A DNA stretch of 64,000 nucleotides, from positions 930,001-994,000 of the forward strand of contig NC_013124.1 in the NCBI RefSeq assembly GCF_000023265.1, read 5' to 3'. Positions 57,517 to 64,000 of the stretch are shown one piece after another (position 1 is the stretch's first letter; each line of letters begins with the position of its first letter). The stretch comes from Acidimicrobium ferrooxidans DSM 10331. GTDB lineage: Bacteria; Actinomycetota; Acidimicrobiia; Acidimicrobiales; Acidimicrobiaceae. The translations under genes were made by a program, and so were the position numbers. The notes beneath the pieces are model-generated. The model was not told where the DNA came from, ran no database searches, and was given only the letters and a program-made list of their open reading frames with translations.

Positions 57517-58205
57517 GTGTCGTGAGCTCGCAGCTGTGCGACCTCGAGAGCGTGCGTGCGTTCTTGGAGGCTTTCGACGAGCAAGCCGGGAGCGCGACCC
57601 GCGCTCGGCTCCTCGAGCGGGCGCACGAGCGTCGAGCACGGGTACGTCGAGCGCTCGAGCTCGGTGACGCCGATCTCGTGCTCGAGACCCAAGTGGCGAG
57701 TCGGCGGCGACGGCGGACGCTCGCTGGGCTGCTTGCACGAGACGAGCTCGAAGCGCTCTGTCGCGATGTCGCAGCCGGTATGGGCGAGGCACGCGCGCTC
57801 GAGGACGATCCTCGGCGCGAGGTTGTCGAGTTCGTTCGCGAGCTCGTGCACCTGTGGGACCCTGCGAAGGTCGCGCTCTGGACGTCGTGGGTCTGGGCCC
57901 CCGACGACGAGACCGGCGCGCTCGCGCTCATGGTGGAGGACCCAGCGGCGCTCCTCGGTGCCGACGATGCCGAGGTGGCCGCGCGGGTGGGCGAGGCGAG
58001 TCGCTACCTCGCCGCCGTGCTCGAGGCGGCGGGGCTCGGTGTCGACGCTGCCGATCCGTTGAGCTTCGACGTGGCGGCCGCTGCCGTCTGGGCCACCTAC
58101 GCGGTGACGGTGGTGCGCCTGCGCATGACCAAGGAGTTCACACAGCTCCTTCCGCCGGCCGCTGGCTTTGCGGAACGAGCACTGGGACTAGCGAGGGAGG
58201 GCTGA
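57513..58205 (+). CDS. sHdr-associated hypothetical protein (Hyp)
   Basis: 230 residues, ATG overlapping the sHdrA stop (ATGA). It is Ala/Arg/Leu-rich and helical, with no Cys cluster motif beyond two scattered Cys. A protein of unknown role is found at this position in sHdr clusters (C1-B1-A-hyp). A function in assembly is possible but unproven. Confidence 0.75.
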   Translation: MSVVSSQLCDLESVRAFLEAFDEQAGSATRARLLERAHERRARVRRALELGDADLVLETQVASRRRRRTLAGLLARDELEALCRDVAAGMGEARALEDDPRREVVEFVRELVHLWDPAKVALWTSWVWAPDDETGALALMVEDPAALLGADDAEVAARVGEASRYLAAVLEAAGLGVDAADPLSFDVAAAAVWATYAVTVVRLRMTKEFTQLLPPAAGFAERALGLAREG

Positions 58206-59518
58206 TGCCGGTCGGAGGGCGCAAGGTGGCGCCTCAGGTGGTCGAACTCGAGGAGGCCAGGGTCACCTCGACCATCTCAGGCAGGGAGTGGGACGTCTCG
58301 GGCGGCCCGAGTCGCATGCTGATGCCGCGGGTGCTCACCGACTACACCCAGCGCGGCTTCGAGGCGATCCGTGCGCTCGCCGGTGGCGAGAGCCTCGAGT
58401 GGTGCTACGGCTGTGGCAAGTGCGTACCGGTGTGCCCGGTCGATCTCGTGGGCGAGTACGGGCCGCGCAAGCTCCACCGCATGGTCCAGACCGGGACGAA
58501 CCTCTTCGAGGCCGATCAGCTCTGGATGTGCACGACGTGCGGCAACTGCCTGCGCGTGTGCCCGAAGCAGGTCAACATGATCCAGATCATGCCGGCGGTA
58601 CGCGAAGTGGCGGTCGCCGACGGGACCATCCCGACCGAGCTCCAAGGGGTCATGGAGAAGACCTTCCGCTACGGGAACGCCTTGGGCGAGAATCCCCGGC
58701 GGCGCCATGCCTGGACGAAGGGCGCGGGCGTCCCGGTGCGGGTGCTCTCGCAGGATCCGAGCCCGGTGGACGTGTTGTTCTACGTCGAGGACTACTGGAG
58801 CTACCACCCGCGCGGACAGCAGGCGGCACAGGCGTTCGCGCGTGTGCTGAACGCGGCTGGGGTCGACTTTGCGATCCTCGGCGCCGAGGAGAAGACCATC
58901 GGCGACTCGCAGCGGCTCGCCGGCGAGAAGGGGCTGTTCGAGGCCCTGATGGAGGACGTCGTGGCGACGCTCGAGCGCTACGAGTTCCGACGCATCGTCA
59001 CGCCGGACCCGCACGGCTTCAACGCGCTCGTGAAGGTGTACCCCTCGTATGGGCATCACTACGAGGTGCTCCACTACACGCAGCTCCTCGCGCCGCTCAT
59101 GTCGTCACTCGAGCTGACGAACCCGATCGACGCGAAGGTGACGTTCCACGATCCGTGCTACCTCGGGCGTCACAACGGCGTCTACGACGCCCCTCGCGAG
59201 GTGCTGCGAGCGATCCCGGGGCTCGAGCTGATCGAGATGGGTCGGTGCCGTGAGAACTCGTACTGCTGCGGTGGCGGTGGCGGCGGCATGTGGCTCGACG
59301 GCTTCAACGGCAACCACCTCTCGGAGCGCCTGTCGGAGCGACGGGTGCGCGAAGCCGCGGCGACCGGTGCGGACATCTTGGCTGTGTGCTGCCCGTACGA
59401 GGTGTCGCGCTTCGAGGACGCCGCCAAGTCGACCGGGAACGAACATCTCCGCGTGCTCGACATCGCCGAACTCGTGGACATGGCAATGGCGCCGGCGCTC
59501 GCTGGCCAGGTTGGGTGA
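58205..59518 (+). CDS. sHdrB3-like protein, fused ferredoxin and CCG domains
   Basis: 437 residues from ATG 58205 (one-base overlap). Two 4Fe-4S motifs (Cys67/70/73/77 and Cys109/112/115/119) precede one CCG domain with FHDPCYLGRHNGVYD and NSYCCGGGGGG, an HdrD-like build. ETF-linked sHdr clusters have such a gene in place of separate C2 and B2 genes. It is the likely contact to EtfAB downstream. The B3 name is by position and should be checked by phylogeny. Confidence 0.78.
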   Translation: MPVGGRKVAPQVVELEEARVTSTISGREWDVSGGPSRMLMPRVLTDYTQRGFEAIRALAGGESLEWCYGCGKCVPVCPVDLVGEYGPRKLHRMVQTGTNLFEADQLWMCTTCGNCLRVCPKQVNMIQIMPAVREVAVADGTIPTELQGVMEKTFRYGNALGENPRRRHAWTKGAGVPVRVLSQDPSPVDVLFYVEDYWSYHPRGQQAAQAFARVLNAAGVDFAILGAEEKTIGDSQRLAGEKGLFEALMEDVVATLERYEFRRIVTPDPHGFNALVKVYPSYGHHYEVLHYTQLLAPLMSSLELTNPIDAKVTFHDPCYLGRHNGVYDAPREVLRAIPGLELIEMGRCRENSYCCGGGGGGMWLDGFNGNHLSERLSERRVREAAATGADILAVCCPYEVSRFEDAAKSTGNEHLRVLDIAELVDMAMAPALAGQVG

Positions 59519-59528
59519 AGGAGGGGGG

Positions 59529-60302
59529 ATGGACATCGTCGTCGTGGTCCGTCAGCTGGCGGACCTCGTGGAGGAACTCGAGGTCAACGACGAGGGCACG
59601 GATATCGACCGTGACTTCGTGAAGTTCGTCGCGAACGAGTGGGACGAGGCCGCGCTCGAGGAGGCGCTGTGTCTCAAGGAAGCGGTCGGGGGGACCGTCA
59701 CCGTGGTGGCCCTCGACGAGCCGGACGTCGACCAGACGCTCTATGCCGCCGCGGCCAAGGGGGCCGACCGGGTCGTCAAGCTGACCGGGCACGATCCCGA
59801 CGGCTGGGTGCGCACGCGCGAGCGAGCCGCTCGGGTCGCTACCTGGCTCCGTGATCAGCATCCGGACGTGGTCCTGACGGGCGTCCAGGCGGCCGACGAC
59901 CTCGACGGGCAGATGGCGGGCGTGGTGGCTGCGTATCTCGGATGGCCGCACGCCGCCGTCGTGGTGGTGGTCGAACCCGCCGGCAACGAGCTCACCGTGA
60001 CCCAGGAGCTCGGCGGTGGCACGGTGGCGACCTCGACGCTCGCCATGCCGGCGGTGCTCGGGATCCAGGCGGCGCGCCAGGCACCGCGCTACGCGCCCAT
60101 CTCGAGGATCCGCCAGGCGCAGCAGTCGACGACCATCGAGGAGGTCGAGATCGACGAGCCGGCGATCGGCGCCGTCGCATCCGTGCGTCGTCTGTTCCCG
60201 CCACCGTCGCGCGGTGGCGCTGAGATGCTGGAGGGGTCGGCGGCCGAGGTCGCCGACAAGATCGTGGAGATCTTGCGGGCCCGCGGGCTCGTGCGCGCGT
60301 AA
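59529..60302 (+). CDS. etfB: Electron transfer flavoprotein beta subunit
   Basis: 257 residues from ATG 59529 (GAGGGGGG upstream). The fold starts DIVVVVRQLADLVEELEV and has VVLTGVQAADDLDGQMAGVV (nucleotide-binding region) and PAVLGIQAARQAPRY. It pairs with EtfA to accept electrons from sHdr and pass them to Emo (inference). Confidence 0.9.
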   Translation: MDIVVVVRQLADLVEELEVNDEGTDIDRDFVKFVANEWDEAALEEALCLKEAVGGTVTVVALDEPDVDQTLYAAAAKGADRVVKLTGHDPDGWVRTRERAARVATWLRDQHPDVVLTGVQAADDLDGQMAGVVAAYLGWPHAAVVVVVEPAGNELTVTQELGGGTVATSTLAMPAVLGIQAARQAPRYAPISRIRQAQQSTTIEEVEIDEPAIGAVASVRRLFPPPSRGGAEMLEGSAAEVADKIVEILRARGLVRA

Positions 60303-60313
60303 GGGGGGTTCAG

Positions 60314-61264
60314 ATGTCGGTGGCAGTGTTGGTGGTGAGCGAGCGGGTCGTCGGCGAGGTTCCCGACGTCACGTTCGAGCTGCTCGGCAAGGGCCGTGAG
60401 ATCGCCTCGGCACTCGGTGGCGAGCTCGCCATCGCGGTGCTCGGGCACCAGGTCGGCGAGCTCCCGTTCGGGGCAGCCGACGTCGCCTACGTGGTCGACG
60501 ATCCTGCGCTTGCGAACTACGCGGCGAGCGCGGTCGAGGCAGCGCTCGCTGCCGTCGTCGAGGCCGCGTCGCCAAAGGTCGTGCTGATGAGTACGGGCAC
60601 GGTCGGGCTCGATCTCGCCGCGTCGCTGGCGGCTCGGCTCGGCGCGCCGATGGCGTCCTATGCGGTCGACGTCGCGACGGAAGGCGACACGGTGGTCGCG
60701 ACGAGTCAGCTCTACGGCGGCAAGCTTCTCGCAGAGGTCGCCCTCGAGGGCTCGCCGGCCGTCGTGAGCGTGATCCCCGGCAGCTTCGCGGCCGATGCGG
60801 GTCGCGTCGGGGGTGCGCCGCGCATCGAGACCATCGCCGTGTCCCTCGATGGTGCTGGTGCACGAGGCGAGGGTGTGCGCGAGCCCGAGGCGAGTGGCGT
60901 CGACATCACCGCAGCGGATCTGTTGGTGTCCGTCGGTCGGGGCATCGGCTCCAAGGAGAACCTCGAGCTGGTCCAAGAGCTCGCCGATGCACTCAAGGTG
61001 CCGCTCGCGGCCTCCCGGCCCATCATCGACCAGGGCTGGCTCCCCAAGCCGCATCAGGTCGGCAAGTCGGGCAAGAAGGTCAAGCCGCAGGTCTACCTCG
61101 CGCTCGGCATCTCAGGGGCGCCCGAACACCTCGAAGGTATGCGCTCTGCCGGGACCATCATCGCGTGCAACACCGATCCGAAGGCGCCTATCTTCGAGGT
61201 CGCACACTACGGCACGACGGTGGATCTGTTCGATCTCGTGCCGGAGCTGACCGAGCGGCTCTAA
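60314..61264 (+). CDS. etfA: Electron transfer flavoprotein alpha subunit
   Basis: 316 residues. The C-terminal FAD domain has VSVGRGIGSKENLELVQEL, ASRPIIDQGWLP, HQVGKSGKKVKPQVYLALG (GISGAPEHLEGM after it) and CNTDPKAPIFEVA, all standard EtfA motifs. ATG 60314 follows AAGGGGGG. Confidence 0.92.
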   Translation: MSVAVLVVSERVVGEVPDVTFELLGKGREIASALGGELAIAVLGHQVGELPFGAADVAYVVDDPALANYAASAVEAALAAVVEAASPKVVLMSTGTVGLDLAASLAARLGAPMASYAVDVATEGDTVVATSQLYGGKLLAEVALEGSPAVVSVIPGSFAADAGRVGGAPRIETIAVSLDGAGARGEGVREPEASGVDITAADLLVSVGRGIGSKENLELVQELADALKVPLAASRPIIDQGWLPKPHQVGKSGKKVKPQVYLALGISGAPEHLEGMRSAGTIIACNTDPKAPIFEVAHYGTTVDLFDLVPELTERL

Positions 61265-61272
61265 GGGTGAGC

Positions 61273-63444
61273 ATGGTCGCGCTGGTTGAGACGAGGCCGA
61301 TCTTCGGCGGAGAGACGGAGACGGCCAAGCTCGTGTTCTACGCGCTGGCGCTCATCGTCATCGTGGTCTTCTTCTGGGGGCTCGCTCGGCGAGTGCGGGC
61401 ATGGTCGCGGGGTCGCCGGCCCGCCGGTTGGCACTGGCTCCGTCGGCGAGACCCTGCCGACATCGCCGACGTCACCGAGCGTCCGAAGGTCGCGTCGTCG
61501 GTCGCGGTGATCGCAGCCAACAAGACGGTCACGAAGACGAAGCACTCGGTGGGGATGGCGCACCTGTTGGTGTTCTGGGGCTTCATCGGCCTCTTCGTCG
61601 CCACGTCGATCCTGTCGGTCGACTACGACATCCTCGGCAACCTGTCGCGGCTGATCGTCGGCCACACCGTGAGCTTCTTCCAAGGTCCGTTCTACCTGGG
61701 CTACAACGCGGTCTTCGATCTTGCGGGCCTCGCGGCGATCGTCGGGACGCTCCTGCTCGCGCTGCGACGCTGGTTCAGCCCGGAGATCCAACTCGACCTG
61801 CACCGCGCCGAGCAGCCCGAGGGAGGCTACTCGCGCGCGAAGATCGCCCTCGGCGACCAGGTGTTCATCGTCGGGCTCTTGCTGATCCTCCTCACCGGTG
61901 TGGCCATCCAGGCGCTCCGCATCGATGGCGAGGGCTTTCCGAGTTTCGAGCGCTGGACCTGGCTCGGGTGGCTGGTGGCGAAGCTCTTCGTGAGCCTGGG
62001 TGTCGGTCGGGTTGCGGCTCGTCACATCCACGCCTGGCTCTGGTGGGTGCACGTCGGGATGGCACTGGCGTTCATCGCCTACATCCCGTTCTCGAAGGCC
62101 CTGCACATGCTGTCGGCCCCTGCCAATCTCATCGTGCGCGATCCCAAGCAGGTTCGCCAGCTGCCGCCACCGCCCGAGGGCAAGGTGGGCTACAGCGAGC
62201 TCGGCGACTTCACGCCCGCCGAATTGCTCTCGCTGGACGCGTGCACCAAATGCGGCCGCTGCCATGGCGTGTGCCCGGCGCGGACCGCCGGCGCGCCCCT
62301 CTCACCCCGTGACCTGGTGCTGGATCTGCGTTCCTGGCTCGATCGGGCCCAAGGCATCGAGCTCCTGCTCGACTCGGAGGATCGGCCCACCCCGACCGGC
62401 CCACGGGCCCCATCGGGGCCGCTCGCAGGCAACGTCGTGGCCGAGCGCGTGCTCTGGTCGTGCACGACGTGCATGGCGTGCGTCGAGGTGTGTCCGGTGG
62501 GCATCGAGCACGTTCCGCTCATCGTCCAACTGCGCCGCCCCCTCGTCGACGCTGGCCAGATGGACCCGACGCTTCAGAGCGCGCTCCAGAACATCGCCCA
62601 GCAAGGCAACTCCTTCGGCAAGTCCTCGCGTATGCGGGCGCGCTGGACCAAGGGGCTCGAGACGCCGATCCCCGATGCGCGCAAGGAGCCGGTGGAGTAC
62701 CTGTGGTTCGTGGGTGACTACGCCTCCTTCGACGAGCGAGTCGCGGAGCTCTCACGGACCTTCGCTCGGATCTTGCAGGGAGCGGGCGTCTCCTTCGGCA
62801 TCCTCTACGAGGGTGAGCGCAACGCCGGCAACGACGTGCGGCGCGTGGGTGAAGAGGGCCTGTTCGAGATGCTCGTCGAATCGAACTTGCAGGCGCTCTC
62901 GCAGGCGACGTTCGAGACGATCGTCACGACGGACCCGCACAGCTTGAACACCTTGCGCAATGAGTACCCCGCCTTCGGTCTCGACAAGCCGGTGCTGCAC
63001 TACTCGGAGCTGCTCGCGAAGCTGATCTATCAGGGAACGGTGGAGCCGAGGCAGCTGGGGTTGCGGGTGACCTACCACGACCCGTGCTATCTCGGTCGTT
63101 ACAACCGTGTCTTCGATGCGCCGCGTGCCGTCATCGGCGGTCTCGGCTGCGACCTCGTCGAGATGCCGCGCAACCGACAGGGATCGTTCTGCTGCGGAGC
63201 GGGCGGCGGGCGTATCTGGATGGACGATTCCTTCTTGGCCGAGCGCCCGAGCGTGAACCGCATCAAGGAGGCCCTTGCGCTCGGCGTCGACGTCTTCGTC
63301 GTTGCGTGCCCGAAGGACTACGCGATGTTCTCCGATGCCGTGAAGAGCGTCGGTGCCGAAGGGACGTTGCGCGTCATGGACATCACCGAGCTCTTTGCCG
63401 AGGCCGTGCTCGGGGCGCCTGCGCTCGAAGGGGCGAGTGAGTGA
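61273..63444 (+). CDS. emo: Emo-like membrane Fe-S protein, ETF:menaquinone oxidoreductase
   Basis: 723 residues; GTG 61267 is an alternative start. The first 290 residues have about six membrane helices with His that could bind heme b (an NarI/DsrM-like domain). Then come two 4Fe-4S motifs (Cys324/327/330/334 and Cys397/400/403/407) and a CCG domain (YHDPCYLGRYNRVFDAP, GSFCCGAGGGR). This is the EMO build known next to etfBA. It would pass electrons from ETF to menaquinone. Confidence 0.8.
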   Translation: MVALVETRPIFGGETETAKLVFYALALIVIVVFFWGLARRVRAWSRGRRPAGWHWLRRRDPADIADVTERPKVASSVAVIAANKTVTKTKHSVGMAHLLVFWGFIGLFVATSILSVDYDILGNLSRLIVGHTVSFFQGPFYLGYNAVFDLAGLAAIVGTLLLALRRWFSPEIQLDLHRAEQPEGGYSRAKIALGDQVFIVGLLLILLTGVAIQALRIDGEGFPSFERWTWLGWLVAKLFVSLGVGRVAARHIHAWLWWVHVGMALAFIAYIPFSKALHMLSAPANLIVRDPKQVRQLPPPPEGKVGYSELGDFTPAELLSLDACTKCGRCHGVCPARTAGAPLSPRDLVLDLRSWLDRAQGIELLLDSEDRPTPTGPRAPSGPLAGNVVAERVLWSCTTCMACVEVCPVGIEHVPLIVQLRRPLVDAGQMDPTLQSALQNIAQQGNSFGKSSRMRARWTKGLETPIPDARKEPVEYLWFVGDYASFDERVAELSRTFARILQGAGVSFGILYEGERNAGNDVRRVGEEGLFEMLVESNLQALSQATFETIVTTDPHSLNTLRNEYPAFGLDKPVLHYSELLAKLIYQGTVEPRQLGLRVTYHDPCYLGRYNRVFDAPRAVIGGLGCDLVEMPRNRQGSFCCGAGGGRIWMDDSFLAERPSVNRIKEALALGVDVFVVACPKDYAMFSDAVKSVGAEGTLRVMDITELFAEAVLGAPALEGASE

Positions 63445-63782
63445 GCGATGGCGGCGAGTTCATCCTCACGTGCTTCGTGTGCGGCGAGCAGGGGAGCTAC
63501 CGGAGCCTGCACGCGCACCTTGTCGACGCACACCCGGAACTCGTCGTCATCGAATCGGGTCCGCGACCGAGCTATGCGCTTCGCTGTCCGGTGTGCGGCG
63601 AGGCCTACCGTCAGGCGATCAAGCGCGGGCGGGCCGATCGCGACTTCGTCGCCGCGTTCGAACGCGACGTGCGGGTGGTCGGCATGGACATCATGCTCCA
63701 GCACGTCATCGGCGAGCATCCCGATGCAGTCGGCGTCGACCTCGACGCGTTGGCGACGGATGCCGATGAGCCGGAGGAGTGA
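63441..63782 (+). CDS. Zinc-finger protein in the sHdr operon, unknown function
   Basis: 113 residues from GTG 63441 (GTGA overlap with emo). LTCFVCGEQGSYRSLHAHLVDAHPE is a C2H2-like finger (given here in part: CFVCG...LHAHLVDAH), and RCPVCGEAYRQ adds a Cys pair. The tail is acidic. Coupling to emo places it in the system; a role as regulator, chaperone or cluster/lipoate helper cannot be told. Confidence 0.7.
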   Translation: MSDGGEFILTCFVCGEQGSYRSLHAHLVDAHPELVVIESGPRPSYALRCPVCGEAYRQAIKRGRADRDFVAAFERDVRVVGMDIMLQHVIGEHPDAVGVDLDALATDADEPEE

Positions 63783-63880
63783 GGGGAGCGAGCCCCCGCG
63801 CGCTCGTGGAGCGATCGTCGTCGCGGGACCGCAGCGAGAGCGCAGAACCGAGTCTCCAAGAGAGGAAAGGATGGATTGGC

Positions 63881-64000
63881 ATGGCTGAGGTGCGATCGTG
63901 CAACCTCCCCGAGGACCTGTACTACCTCGTCGACCGGCACGTCTGGGTTCGCCCGGAGGGTGACGTGTTGGTGGTGGGGCTCACCGATGTGGCCCAGAAC
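63881..64000 (+). CDS. lbpA: Lipoate-binding GcvH-like protein LbpA (5' part)
   Basis: 40 residues are in the window. MAEVRSCNLPEDLYYLVDRH followed by VWVR and VGLTDVAQN is the GcvH/LbpA start; the lipoyl lysine is beyond the edge. GGAAAGG lies 11 bases upstream. In sHdr organisms LbpA, not glycine-cleavage GcvH, carries the sulfur intermediate on lipoate. Its place at the end of the sHdr operon favours LbpA. Confidence 0.82.
   Translation, partial: MAEVRSCNLPEDLYYLVDRHVWVRPEGDVLVVGLTDVAQN

Noticed and set aside
54545-59518. Methanogen-type heterodisulfide reductase
   Set aside because: sHdrA is short without ferredoxin insertions, and the tusA, dsrE and lipoate-protein neighbours indicate the sulfur-oxidizing branch.

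Overview
This 64 kb window is high-GC actinobacterial DNA. A Pup-proteasome locus (dop, pup, prcB, prcA, pafA), a DUF4193-like acidic protein, the order DUF948-DUF6167-alaS-ruvX-mltG-aroE, and many genes read from a TANNCT-type -10 box a few bases before the start codon all point to Actinobacteriota. A sulfur-oxidation locus and queuosine synthesis genes suggest an acidophilic or chemolithotrophic member of Acidimicrobiia; this placement is inference, because no rRNA gene is present.

Layout. 1-6.8 kb: Pup-proteasome system, signal peptidase I, trpS, tatB-tatC. 6.8-14.6 kb: HelY-type helicase, a tandem ThyX-like protein, housekeeping hypotheticals, a Nudix hydrolase and an acetyltransferase. 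14.76-22.64 kb: an accessory island made of decayed IS3-family elements. It carries a lower-GC pair of secreted-protein genes (one a bulb-type lectin), a three-repeat CRISPR remnant without cas genes, a ribbon-helix-helix antitoxin-like gene and an AbiE-type toxin-antitoxin pair whose toxin gene is cut by an IS. 22.8-27.8 kb: flavin reductase, queG, glycosyltransferase, SRPBCC protein and an aminotransferase. 27.8-32 kb: a MocR-type regulator divergent from a class III aminotransferase and a methylmalonate-semialdehyde-type dehydrogenase, probably for beta-alanine or a similar omega-amino acid. 32.1-39 kb: queA-tgt-secD-secF-rel. 39-49.4 kb: APC permease, alaS-ruvX-mltG-aroE, PspA fused to its associated PspAA domain, rodA and a bifunctional nuclease. 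49.4-53.4 kb: nadC, nadB, nadA and their likely repressor NrtR on the minus strand.

53.4 kb to the end: the most notable region is one long plus-strand operon, tusA-dsrE-sHdrC1-sHdrB1-sHdrA-hyp-sHdrB3-etfB-etfA-emo-zinc protein-lbpA (cut by the window edge). It reads as a sulfur-oxidizing heterodisulfide-reductase-like (sHdr) system of the ETF-linked type. TusA and DsrE would deliver sulfane sulfur, the sHdr proteins and lipoate-binding protein would oxidize it in the cytoplasm, and ETF plus the membrane Fe-S protein Emo would pass electrons to the quinone pool. A consensus promoter followed directly by a near-perfect 24-bp palindrome precedes the operon, so it looks repressor-controlled. A zinc-finger protein inside the operon is the least explained member.
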